From the NCBI RefSeq assembly GCF_015687155.1, contig NZ_JADPQF010000004.1, forward strand, positions 434,001 through 498,000: 64,000 nucleotides of DNA, written 5' to 3'. Every line of letters begins with the position of its first letter. Position 1 is the stretch's first letter. The notes beneath the pieces were generated by a model. That model saw nothing but the letters and a program-made list of their open reading frames with translations, had not been told where the DNA came from and did not search any database. Made by a program: the position numbers and the translations under genes. Shown piece after piece: positions 10,125-17,899 of the stretch. This stretch comes from Aliikangiella sp. G2MR2-5. GTDB lineage: Bacteria > Pseudomonadota > Gammaproteobacteria > Enterobacterales > Kangiellaceae.

Positions 10125-10963
10125 AAAGTTTTCTCCATCATATTGACTGTCCGATTGTTGATACTCGCAGTGAAGGAGCGTTCACTCAGGGTCATCTAAA
10201 AGATAGCTGTAACATACCTTTAAATGAGTTGCTTGTTCGTATGCATGAGCTCCCCAAGCGCTCGGTAACGATTCGACTGTGTGAGGAGTTCGAGCATATT
10301 GAAGAGGCTCGAACTGTGCTTAATAAGGCTGGCTATCAAGTAGTCGCCGAATTGCCCTGGAGATCTGATGTTGCCGATTTAGCTGACCGGAAGGGGCTTG
10401 TTGAACAAGGTGCTCTATCAAAAAGGCTTTGGCAGCCTGCGGCCGTCATCCAGTATTTTTGTGAAAAGTTTCCTTTAAATTGTGAACAGCCCGGCCATGC
10501 ACTGGATCTGGGATGTGGGGCGGGACGGGATGCCACCTATCTTGCACTAAATGGATGGCAAGTAACAGGTGTTGATTATTTGCCTGGTGCTTTGGAAAAG
10601 TTGCGTTTAATGGCTAAGAGAAATAGGGTTTCGATCAATACTTTTCGATATGATCTTGAAAAAGATATTTCGCCTGCACCATTTTTCTCAGCACAATATA
10701 ACTTGATTTGTGTAATTCGATATTTGCATAGACCAATACTTCAGCAAATTAAACAAGCGATTGCGCCCGGAGGCTATATTGTTTACCAGACATTTATGCA
10801 GGGCTGCGAAAAATTTGGTAAACCTAAAAATCCTAAATTTATTCTGAAAAGTGACGAATTAGCGAAGGTATTTTGCGAGTTTAAAATACTACTTGATAAA
10901 ACCGAGTATCTTGAAGACGGTCGTCCTACCAAAGTATTTATCGCGCAAAAAGCTGCCAGTTAA
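10091..10963 (+). CDS. Rhodanese-like domain fused to a TehB-like SAM methyltransferase
   Basis: 290 residues. Residues 1-100 are rhodanese-like (CPIVDTRSEGAFTQGHLKDSCNIPL). The expected active-site loop CxxGxRS reads RLCEEFEHIEEA, so a cysteine is present but the phosphate/sulfur-cradling Gly-Arg-Ser pattern is missing. Residues 135-240 are a class I methyltransferase with ALDLGCGAGRDATYLA as the SAM-binding motif and VTGVDYLPGALEKL after it, resembling TehB/thiopurine-type enzymes. The start at 10091 overlaps trmH by 34 bases and has GAGG about eight bases upstream. The substrate is unknown. A redox or metalloid role is a guess from the domain pair only. Confidence 0.8.
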   Translation: MASNSPASSILESFLHHIDCPIVDTRSEGAFTQGHLKDSCNIPLNELLVRMHELPKRSVTIRLCEEFEHIEEARTVLNKAGYQVVAELPWRSDVADLADRKGLVEQGALSKRLWQPAAVIQYFCEKFPLNCEQPGHALDLGCGAGRDATYLALNGWQVTGVDYLPGALEKLRLMAKRNRVSINTFRYDLEKDISPAPFFSAQYNLICVIRYLHRPILQQIKQAIAPGGYIVYQTFMQGCEKFGKPKNPKFILKSDELAKVFCEFKILLDKTEYLEDGRPTKVFIAQKAAS

Positions 10964-11127
10964 GCATTTGTCGAATTGGGTATTTAACTACTTGAATCAG
11001 AGATTGCCGGAATAATACAATACTACTGGTTGCAATTGGTCTGCGGTGCTCTTTTATACCTTTTACAGAAAGAAGTTAAGTAATCAATTTGGTATTGATC
11101 CAAATACATATTGTGGTGCGTCAGTGG

Positions 11128-12042
11128 ATGGGAAAGCATACGGATACTATCGAAAAAGCAATTCTTTTCGCAGATATTGAAGGGAGTTCAGCTTTATATC
11201 AATCATTAGGCAATCGAGAGGCCAACAACATTATTAGTGAGTTGTTGGAAGCTTGTCGACGCTTCATTTGTCAGTATTGCGGTAAAGTTATTAAAAACAT
11301 TGGCGATGAAATAATGTGTGTTTTTCCTGATGCCTCTTCTGCAGTGCTAGCTGCAATCAAAATTCAAAAGCAGTTTTCCTCTCATTTACTAAGAAGTCGT
11401 TTAAAGCTCAATATTGGTGTCGGTTTTGGGGAAGTAGTTTCTCATAGTTCCGACGTTTTTGGGGAAGCAGTGAATCAGGCTGCATTGCTAACTCAGGTTG
11501 CTGCAGGTGGCAAAATACTGATCTCGAAGCCTTGCTATTTAGCATTAAATGCAAATGCATCTATTTATGCCCAGCCCTATGATTCCATTTGTTACAAAGG
11601 GAGCCTTTCGGTAAGTGAGGTCTTTCGCATCTATTGGCAAGATGAGCAAAGTAGAAATCAGGAAACATTGCTAACCAGTGTTCACATTGATGAGTTGTTA
11701 GAATCGGCTCATCTAACGGTTACCTGTTGTGATCAAGTATATGAGCTAAGTAAAGATAAAACCCCTTTTTATTTTGGGCGGGATTCCGAAAATTGTGATT
11801 TCTTACTCGAAGACAGTGCGATATCTCGTAATCACTGCCATATTGAGATGAGTCGTGGTAAGTTTACCTTAGTGGATCATTCTACTAACGGTTGTTATCT
11901 GGCTAATGGGGAACAACCAGATGTGTATATCAGACGAGAGTCATTTCCAATCCTGAGTCAGACTAAGCTCTCTTTAGGTAGAAAGTTGGAAGAGAATAGA
12001 GAAAACATAATAATATTGAGCGTTTCATACCCGAAGCGTTAA
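11128..12042 (+). CDS. Class III adenylate cyclase-like domain with C-terminal FHA domain
   Basis: 304 residues from the ATG at 11128; TTG or GTG starts further upstream (11089, 11113) remain possible. Residues 8-170 are a class III nucleotide cyclase homology domain. The two metal aspartates are D16 (ADIEGSS) and D60 (GDEIMCVF). The adenine-specifying Lys/Asp pair appears as KNIGD and SDVFGEAVN. N116 is kept, but the transition-state arginine four residues later is leucine (L120). Residues about 210-290 are an FHA phosphothreonine-binding domain, GRDSENCDF...SRNHCHI...STNG, with its Arg, Ser, His and Asn intact. There is no membrane segment. A ParA-like gene follows after 10 bases. The protein may be a weak cyclase or a pseudo-enzyme that docks a phosphoprotein. 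Confidence 0.82.
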   Translation: MGKHTDTIEKAILFADIEGSSALYQSLGNREANNIISELLEACRRFICQYCGKVIKNIGDEIMCVFPDASSAVLAAIKIQKQFSSHLLRSRLKLNIGVGFGEVVSHSSDVFGEAVNQAALLTQVAAGGKILISKPCYLALNANASIYAQPYDSICYKGSLSVSEVFRIYWQDEQSRNQETLLTSVHIDELLESAHLTVTCCDQVYELSKDKTPFYFGRDSENCDFLLEDSAISRNHCHIEMSRGKFTLVDHSTNGCYLANGEQPDVYIRRESFPILSQTKLSLGRKLEENRENIIILSVSYPKR

Positions 12043-12052
12043 GGAAGCTGTA

Positions 12053-12607
12053 ATGAGAAGAGTGGCCTTCTGGTCTCCTAAAGGAGGAGTGGGTAAAACT
12101 ACGCTAGCGCTAAATTTTGCTGCCGCAGCGTATTTTGCTGGAAATAAAGTTCTTGTTTGCGATATGGATCCTCAGCAATCAGCAATTGATGTATTCCAGG
12201 AAAAACAACTGCCATTTTCGGTTGTGCCTGGAATTCCACAAGTCATACCTAATGTTGATTTTGTCATATATGACCATGCTCCAAATATTGAAAAAATTCC
12301 GGCGGTCGAAACCATTGTTTTGCCTATGCGAGCCAGTATTCTAGATTTAAAGGCCGTTAATCGAAGTTTCCGCCTTATCAGAGATAAAAGAGTGATCAAA
12401 TGTATCAATGCAGTTGATACTCGGCGCCAGGAAGAAAGAGTGTTAGCTATGAAGCTTTACTCTGAGGGTGCTCATTTAATTAAAGATCGATCGATCTATG
12501 TGAGAAGTTTGGCGCAAGGTAAGACTGTTTTCCAGCAAGATGTATATGGCAGTCGCGATGCGCAAAATGAGTTAAATCGATTGTTGGAGCGTATTATTAA
12601 TCCTTAG
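12053..12607 (+). CDS. ParA/MinD-like P-loop ATPase
   Basis: 184 residues, short for the family. It begins MRRVAFWSPKGGVGKTTLALN, carrying the deviant Walker A motif KGGVGKTT of ParA/MinD ATPases. VLVCDMDPQQSAIDVF (switch I region) and VDFVIYDHAPN (Walker B) follow. Chromosomal short ParA proteins of this kind position cargo such as chemoreceptor arrays or plasmids, or act beside other signalling proteins. No ParB, parS-like repeat or chemotaxis gene is seen nearby. It starts 10 bases after the cyclase-FHA gene and shares its direction, so the two form an operon. An inverted-repeat terminator follows at 12655-12683. The cargo is unknown. Confidence 0.88.
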   Translation: MRRVAFWSPKGGVGKTTLALNFAAAAYFAGNKVLVCDMDPQQSAIDVFQEKQLPFSVVPGIPQVIPNVDFVIYDHAPNIEKIPAVETIVLPMRASILDLKAVNRSFRLIRDKRVIKCINAVDTRRQEERVLAMKLYSEGAHLIKDRSIYVRSLAQGKTVFQQDVYGSRDAQNELNRLLERIINP

Positions 12608-12654
12608 GCACTCAAAAATACAGTGATGTTTAAATATTTAAGGTATCAAACAAT

Positions 12655-12683
12655 AAAAAAGGGAGCTTGAAGCTCCCTTTTTT
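12655..12683. terminator. Bidirectional intrinsic terminator
   Basis: AAAAAAGGGAGCT pairs with AGCTCCCTTTTTT around a three-base TGA loop. The A-run and T-run flank a 7 bp GC-richer stem, so the element works as a rho-independent terminator in both directions. It serves the ParA-like gene (stop 12607) and the convergent H1-like gene (stop 12700). Confidence 0.93.
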
Positions 12684-12699
12684 GTATTTCCAGAAAGAA

Positions 12700-13317
12700 T
12701 TAACCTTCTTTTTTAGCAGCAGGCTTTTTCTTCTTTTTCTTAACAGCTTTCTTAGGCTTTTGAGCAGCTTTAACAAGCTTGGCTTCTAAACGAGCCATCG
12801 CTTTAGCTTGCTTGTCTTGAAGACGTGCAACAGCAGCTGCGTCTTTCTTTGCTTGAGCTGCAAGCTTACCTTCAACAGCTTTGATTTGCTTAGCCATTGC
12901 AGCAGCAGCTTTAGCTTCAGCTTTAGCAGCTTTGATCACGTCTTTGTGAGCTTTAGCAGCAGCAGCAGCTTTAACTTTAGCAGCAGTCGCTTTTTGAACT
13001 GCAGCGCGAGCAGCCTTTTTAGCAGCAGCATTCTTCTTTTTCTTAACTGCATCTTTCTTAGCTGTAACAGCTTTAGTAGCAGCGGCAACTTTAGCAGTAA
13101 GAGCTTTTAACTTGCCTTCTTCTTTCTTGACGCTAGCAGCAGCTTTTTCAGAAGCTTTAGTTGCAGCAACTAATGCTTTAGAAAGACCAGCAGTTGCTTT
13201 TGGAGCAGCAGCTTTCTTGGTTGCTTTCTTTGCTGGCTTCTTAGCTACCTTTTTAGCAGCTACTTTCTTAGTTGCTTTTTTCGCAACACCTTTCTTTTTC
13301 ACAGCACCTTTGGCCAT
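12700..13317 (-). CDS. Histone H1-like Lys/Ala-rich DNA-binding protein
   Basis: 205 residues made almost entirely of Lys and Ala, with KKxAxKK and PAKKATKKAA repeats at both ends, as in eukaryotic H1 tails and bacterial H1-like proteins such as AlgP. The middle (about 45-175) has Ala-rich heptad-like stretches (KAAASVKKEEGKLKALTAKV, VARLQDKQAKAMARLEAKL) likely to be helical or coiled-coil. The basic ends suggest nonspecific DNA binding in the nucleoid. The ATG at 13317 is preferred over an in-frame start 13 codons upstream because GTGGAGAA lies just before it. The upstream DNA has phased A-tracts. Low complexity makes family assignment weak. Confidence 0.8.
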   Translation of the reverse strand: MAKGAVKKKGVAKKATKKVAAKKVAKKPAKKATKKAAAPKATAGLSKALVAATKASEKAAASVKKEEGKLKALTAKVAAATKAVTAKKDAVKKKKNAAAKKAARAAVQKATAAKVKAAAAAKAHKDVIKAAKAEAKAAAAMAKQIKAVEGKLAAQAKKDAAAVARLQDKQAKAMARLEAKLVKAAQKPKKAVKKKKKKPAAKKEG

Positions 13318-13388
13318 TTTTGTTCTCCACTTGTTTTTGAATGTAAGAATCTCCAATCCGAAGTTTATATTTAAGTCTCGATAAATTC

Positions 13389-13440
13389 AAAAAAAAATGG
13401 CAAAAAAACTAAAAAAAGACGAAAAAAATTGCATTTTTTT
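13389..13440. promoter_or_regulatory. Phased A-tract array upstream of the H1-like gene
   Basis: A-runs occupy 13389-13397, 13402-13408, 13411-13417 and 13422-13428, followed by a T-run at 13434-13440. Their centres are about 9 to 12 bases apart, close to one helical turn. Such phasing produces intrinsic DNA curvature and often marks a strong or nucleoid-protein-regulated promoter. It lies 70-125 bases before the start codon of the minus-strand H1-like gene. Confidence 0.5.
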
Positions 13441-13559
13441 GTCAATCCAGTAGCGAATTAAAGTAATTGACCAGAATTTTTCTAAAATTGGATCATAAAG
13501 CAGTTTTTAGCGCGGGAGTTTTTTAATCGCTATTAGCAAAAAAATCGAAACATTTTCTT

Positions 13560-14516
13560 CTACTTTTGTTTGTTTTGCGCCGTTATCCAACCTGTGATCG
13601 TTTTGCCGATCATGACACTTTCTTCCTGTTGATTATACGGACTTAAAATACTCCGATTGAGTCGTTGAAACTTACTTTTCCAAAAGCCATTTGCAATTGC
13701 CTTTGTGAAGGGGGCTGAATTGATTCCTTCCTGTAGAAAGATATAGACCGGTGCACTTTGACTTTCAAACTTTGATTTAAGCTGCTCTTCTCCTTTGTTA
13801 GGAACCTCGGGTGCTATTAGGACCAAATGTGTAAAAAAATTACTGTTTTCGTTATTAAGCATCCAGAAAGCATTTTTTTGGTTTCCGATTAATAGCACAG
13901 GGCGTTTACTTCCTGGTATTTTGGCAGAGACTTTGCTCATTAGCTCATTAAAAAACTTCTGATAGGACTGACTATTTGCAAAATAAACTTTAGTTAGTCC
14001 AGTCGCTCTACCAATGCCATTTGATTGACCAGAATCGTCACTGATGTTTTCCGTGGAGGGGGAGTTGTCTGAATCTTCGCTAACTTTATTCGTTTCCAAG
14101 GGTAGGGTTTGCGAAATATCTGGATAATCAGGTTCAGGAATTGCAGGCACCCATACTTGCCAGCCTAAAGAGCTTAGCTGAGTAGATAAAGGAAAAGTGA
14201 GACGCTGGTGTGCTGGATTTTCTCCCTGTGCATGAAGGATGATTGCGTTTCCCCGATCTTTTCTTCCTTTAGAGAGGTATTTTAAAAGTAAAATTTTGCC
14301 CTCTGCTATATCAATCCACTCTGCTTCATCCGCCTTATTATTTTTACTCAAGTATTGAAGGTCTGTTGAAAATGAAAAAGAGACTGCGGGAGGCAATTCA
14401 CTTTCCTGGCCGCTCGCGCTATTGGCTTCCTGCTCCTGTGACAAAGCATTTTTGGAAAGAAGAATACTTAGGATGATCGTAAACCTAATCAGGTAAGAGT
14501 ATTTTGGGTGCTGCAT
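13560..14516 (-). CDS. DUF3530 family secreted alpha/beta-hydrolase-like protein
   Basis: 318 residues. The N-terminus (MQHPKYSYLIRFTIILSILLSKNALS) is a signal peptide, so the protein is exported. The segment AIILHAQGENPAHQRLTFPLSTQLSSLGW, followed by WVPAIPEPDYP, resembles DUF3530 proteins, which have an alpha/beta-hydrolase-like fold (VLLIGNQKNAFWMLN would sit where the nucleophile elbow is expected, but there is no clear GxSxG). Residues 125-155 are a Ser/Asp-rich low-complexity insertion. No enzyme activity is known for the family. It ends about 240 bases upstream of the H1-like gene, and the thioesterase gene lies upstream in the same direction. Confidence 0.65.
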   Translation of the reverse strand: MQHPKYSYLIRFTIILSILLSKNALSQEQEANSASGQESELPPAVSFSFSTDLQYLSKNNKADEAEWIDIAEGKILLLKYLSKGRKDRGNAIILHAQGENPAHQRLTFPLSTQLSSLGWQVWVPAIPEPDYPDISQTLPLETNKVSEDSDNSPSTENISDDSGQSNGIGRATGLTKVYFANSQSYQKFFNELMSKVSAKIPGSKRPVLLIGNQKNAFWMLNNENSNFFTHLVLIAPEVPNKGEEQLKSKFESQSAPVYIFLQEGINSAPFTKAIANGFWKSKFQRLNRSILSPYNQQEESVMIGKTITGWITAQNKQK

Positions 14517-14606
14517 TTGTCAGTAAAGAGGCATCAAAAGGACTTGTTCCTATAAATCTAGATACAACACACCAAATACGCAAATTTTACAGTAGTATTT
14601 ATCTAC

Positions 14607-15050
14607 TTAAGAGCATTTAAATACGAAGCTAACTGTAAGTTTTGCACAGACCTCCCCGTTACATAACAACTCAACTTTCTGTTTGAAACCACAGCTTTTA
14701 TTATTGTCCAGACGTTTCACTAGTTTCTGGTACTGTTCTGAGTCGCTAGAAAGACTTGCCTGACAGGTAAAGTTTTCATTGACCGGCTTGAAATATTTGA
14801 TATTTGCTTCGGCTGCGACAAGTTCAGTATTGTAATGGTGTTGATCATACCAACACTTCAATAGGGTCCAACCTGTAGCCATTGCTGCCGCATAAATGCT
14901 TCCAGCGAAGCCCGTGCCATGTACATTAATATTGGGTGCTAACTGAGTTGAAGTCGTTATTTCAAATTCTGATAGTGTCAGTATCGACCACTTCATATAT
15001 TGAGTGAGAGGAATCGTGCTATGGACTAATGACTGATATTTTTGTAACAA
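14607..15050 (-). CDS. YiiD_C-type hotdog thioesterase-like protein
   Basis: 147 residues resembling the C-terminal domain of E. coli YiiD (PF09500 group). The motif APNINVHGTGFAGSIYAAAMATGWTLL carries the hotdog-fold active region, and AAEANIKYFKPV follows. The domain is a stand-alone protein here, whereas in YiiD it is fused to an acetyltransferase. It probably hydrolyses or binds a small acyl thioester, but the substrate is unknown. The TTG at 15050 is taken as start because GAGG lies seven bases upstream on the minus strand. Upstream is the large gene-free stretch. Confidence 0.8.
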   Translation of the reverse strand: MLQKYQSLVHSTIPLTQYMKWSILTLSEFEITTSTQLAPNINVHGTGFAGSIYAAAMATGWTLLKCWYDQHHYNTELVAAEANIKYFKPVNENFTCQASLSSDSEQYQKLVKRLDNNKSCGFKQKVELLCNGEVCAKLTVSFVFKCS

Positions 15051-16218
15051 AGGAGTACCTCTTTATACATTTATCTACGACAAATTAAATGGAATTTTGA
15101 CGCAAGCCTTAGCCTGATAACAACTCTTTTCTGCTATCAACTAATGGTATTGGCTGTAGGATACTTAAATTGATAGCTTTTGCGAATACTTCCTTTGTCC
15201 TTTATTAAACGCAAACCTGAAGAGCCAATTGAAAGCTTGGAATAATAGAACTTCAGATCGAATGGTCTAGTTCAGTTGAAGACAGCTCCCCTTTTTACTG
15301 TGTTTGAGCAAAGAGGAAATAGGAACAGAGAGTGCGATTGCTACGAAAAGCAAGCCAAATTTACTATATATTTTTTAGAAAAACTGTCTGTTTGGGTTGT
15401 GGCGGTAAGCTGATTTTAAATCTTGATTAGCAATATGAAGTCTTGGTATAGAATGCGATATCGAGAGTTTTTCTAATCAGGAAATAAAACGTTCAACTTT
15501 ACCGAAGTACTTAATATAGGGGCACTTGAAGAGTAACTGGACTCCTGGTGTTTGGATTGTTCATCATTAATTCTAGTGAAGTTTAAATATCATAGATTGA
15601 TTCTGGACTCCCAATCCCCTCCATCAAAATGAGCAATGAATACGACTCATAATTCAGTGGGGTTCAAATGCTTCTTTTTACCTGGTTTTTCATGCTGTTG
15701 AGAATGTTCCAGTTCATTAGTATTTGCATGATGTAGAGCACGAGTAGCTTAGAGGGGGCAATCACGGAAGCAAACTGGTAAACATTGACAGTGACTTGTT
15801 CGAATCAACGATTAAAGTCCAGAGAGTTCACCTATGACCCAATATTATTGAAAAGCGTTTCTAACAAATAGAGCTGGATTTTTTTTGACATATCCCTCTT
15901 GCATAGAGACAGCAAGTATCAACGTTGACTTGAATGTCGCTTGAATATTAACAAGCTTAACTTCATGAGAAAAATATTCATATTTTGACCCCCATGTGGA
16001 CGATTTGCCGTTTATATCATTAGAATCAATCTTCAATGGCTGCTCTGGTATCTATTTGAATGTGAGAAATTTACCGTTGAGAGTTCTGTAAAAGTAGAAA
16101 CTATATATAAAGTATATAGAATTCTGGGTGTTAAACATTGTTTGAATGCAAGTTGAATTGTTCGGAATGGGGAGAGATAGCAATTAATCAGGTAGGAGTT
16201 GCGTCAGATAGTTGGCAG
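15051..16218. other. Gene-free stretch of about 1.1 kb
   Basis: Both strands are broken by frequent stops and I find no recognisable gene. The best open frame, on the minus strand at 15845-16036, is 63 codons, lacks a Shine-Dalgarno sequence and matches nothing I know. The right end holds the promoter of the sigma factor gene, probably in the AT-rich run near 16090-16125. There is no clear terminator hairpin, tRNA or repeat. It may be decayed coding sequence or hold an untranslated RNA. Confidence 0.5.
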
Positions 16219-16827
16219 ATGAACTCTTCTATTGCAAAAGAGAGCGAATTGCAGTTCACTAGCGCAATGAAAGAAGAGTTGACCAATGAACAATTGATGT
16301 TGAAGTACGCCAAAGGCGATGGTAAAGCCTTTGAAGAACTGTACGCGCGACATAAAGGTGGCTTATATCGCTTTTGTCTAAGACAATTGAAGAATGAGTC
16401 GAGAGCTGAAGAATGTTTTCAGGAAGTATGGATGAAATTAATCAATAGCCGGGTCAATTACCAACCGAAAGCACTTTTTACGACCTACCTTTATCGCATC
16501 GCACAAAATCATGTGATTGACCTTGTTAGAAAAGACAAAAAATTGCAGAACGATGTTGAATTGGAAGAGGAGTTTCATTCTTTATCTGGCAGTGAAAGTC
16601 AGCAAGATTTAAGTGCCAGCCTGATAAGTGAACATACTCAGGAAAACCTTAGAAGAAAAATAGAGTCTTTACCGCTTGAGCAAAAAACCGCGCTGATTTT
16701 GAAACTGGATGGAGGCTTATCTCTTGAAGAAATAGCAAACGTACTGGACTGCGGTCGAGAAACTGTAAAAAGTAGATTACGTTATGCGACAAACAAGCTA
16801 AAAAGTTTGCTTGGAGAGTTATCATGA
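16219..16827 (+). CDS. ECF-type RNA polymerase sigma factor
   Basis: 202 residues from the ATG at 16219; a TTG at 16138 and an ATG at 16267 are also in frame. Region 2 is LMLKYAKGDGKAFEELYARHKGGLYRFC, with FQEVWMKLI and TYLYRIAQNHVIDLVRK. Region 4 has the helix-turn-helix LPLEQKTALILKLDGGLSLEEIANVL and CGRETVKSRLRYA. No region 1 or 3 is present, as in ECF sigmas. The stop overlaps the start of the next gene by four bases (ATGA). That gene encodes a single-pass membrane protein, the usual cognate anti-sigma arrangement. The inducing signal is not evident, and I did not find a matching autoregulatory promoter with confidence. Confidence 0.9.
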   Translation: MNSSIAKESELQFTSAMKEELTNEQLMLKYAKGDGKAFEELYARHKGGLYRFCLRQLKNESRAEECFQEVWMKLINSRVNYQPKALFTTYLYRIAQNHVIDLVRKDKKLQNDVELEEEFHSLSGSESQQDLSASLISEHTQENLRRKIESLPLEQKTALILKLDGGLSLEEIANVLDCGRETVKSRLRYATNKLKSLLGELS

Positions 16828-17510
16828 ATTTGCGACCAGAAGAAGAAATTAATCACTTGGACGCGTTTGAAAAAGCCTATAAGGAAGCTTCTAATGAGCT
16901 TCCGCATAGTGATGTCGATAAACAGATTATTGCTGCTGCTTATAGAGAGCTGGATAAACCAAACTCTAGACGATTGCCGTCTAATAGTTGGTGGAGAAGA
17001 CTTTCTCTGCCTGTATATGCCTTAGGAACATTAGCGTTTACCGCATTGGCGACTAAATGGTTATGGAATGAGCCGGTTCGAATGCCGCCGGGCACCTCTC
17101 CAGGTCCCGTCGAGATAGAAGTAGTAACTGATACCAATACAAATGATATGACTGACTATAAGCCTCGAGAGCCGAAAAAAGCACCAGAATATCAAGCTCC
17201 TGAGTTTTTGCCTGAAAGTCAGACGACCAGAGTAACTGGTTCAGGGTTGAAAGTACCTGATAATGGAAATACAGTAACTCAATTGCCTGAACAAGAGTCG
17301 TTGGCGTCACCCCGGGGACAGGGTGGGAAACTTAAAGTAGAGCAAGTGGCAAAGTTGGAGTATCAGACTAAGGAAGAGTGGGCTAAAAAAATTATTGAGC
17401 TGTACAAAGAGGGCAGACAAGAAGCTGCTCGCAAAGAGTTGACCCGCTTTAAAAAGAAATATCCTGGATATCCAATTGATGAGCAGTTAGAAGCTTTACG
17501 GTCTATGTAG
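16824..17510 (+). CDS. Putative membrane-bound anti-sigma factor
   Basis: 228 residues with a cytoplasmic N-terminus of about 60 residues and a single membrane helix (LPVYALGTLAFTALATKWLW, about 61-80). A Pro-rich, probably periplasmic, linker follows. The C-terminal module EEWAKKIIELYKEGRQEAA...KKYPGYPI resembles a motif often found at the end of proteins encoded next to ECF sigma genes. Four-base overlap with the sigma gene indicates translational coupling. There is no recognisable zinc anti-sigma HxxxCxxC motif. The role is inferred from topology and context; regulated proteolysis of this protein would release the sigma factor. Confidence 0.7.
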   Translation: MNLRPEEEINHLDAFEKAYKEASNELPHSDVDKQIIAAAYRELDKPNSRRLPSNSWWRRLSLPVYALGTLAFTALATKWLWNEPVRMPPGTSPGPVEIEVVTDTNTNDMTDYKPREPKKAPEYQAPEFLPESQTTRVTGSGLKVPDNGNTVTQLPEQESLASPRGQGGKLKVEQVAKLEYQTKEEWAKKIIELYKEGRQEAARKELTRFKKKYPGYPIDEQLEALRSM

Positions 17511-17582
17511 AGTAGATGGTAGAGGCTTTTTTGAGCAATTCTTAAGCAGCGAGGCCGTTGGAATTCATCACATCAACTGGTC

Positions 17583-17604
17583 GGAGGAATAAATCTATTC
17601 CTCC
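17583..17604 (+). other. Stem-loop after the sigma/anti-sigma operon
   Basis: GGAGGAATA (17583-17591) pairs perfectly with TATTCCTCC (17596-17604) around an AATC loop. It lies 70 bases after the anti-sigma stop and may end that transcript, although no T-run follows directly. The rest of 17511-17899 is AT-rich and must hold the promoter of the cytochrome oxidase cluster; I see no other gene or motif in it. Confidence 0.45.
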
Positions 17605-17899
17605 TCGAGCTTCTGTCAAAAATTAAAAAAGGTTCCTATTTAACCAATAAAGCCTCTAATTAATTGCCTCAGATCAAACACGCGACAATTTGACTCTTTA
17701 CAGAGGATCCGATTTTTGCTTGCTTCTATTCTTGTGTTCCTTATAATCAGTGACCAATAAGGAGGGGAGAGCCTTAAAACTAGGGGTGTGAATAGTAATT
17801 ATTTGCATTTGTTGCTCGCTTGAATCCTTATTCCAATAAATATAACTTTATCCAAAAAATAGACGCAAACGTCGTCCTAGAATAAAACGGAGAAACTAA

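Noticed and set aside
12808-13384. Two plus-strand open frames (100 and 90 codons) opposite the H1-like gene
   Set aside because: They are the antisense of a Lys/Ala repeat gene and translate to low-complexity Ser/Phe/Ala runs. The minus-strand frame has a good ribosome binding site and a matching terminator.
15845-16036. 63-codon minus-strand open frame in the gap before the sigma gene
   Set aside because: It has no Shine-Dalgarno sequence, no recognisable family, and no operon context. It is kept only as part of the gap description.
16138-16218. TTG start for the sigma factor gene, 27 codons before the chosen ATG
   Set aside because: The extra residues do not resemble ECF sigma N-termini, though I cannot exclude it.
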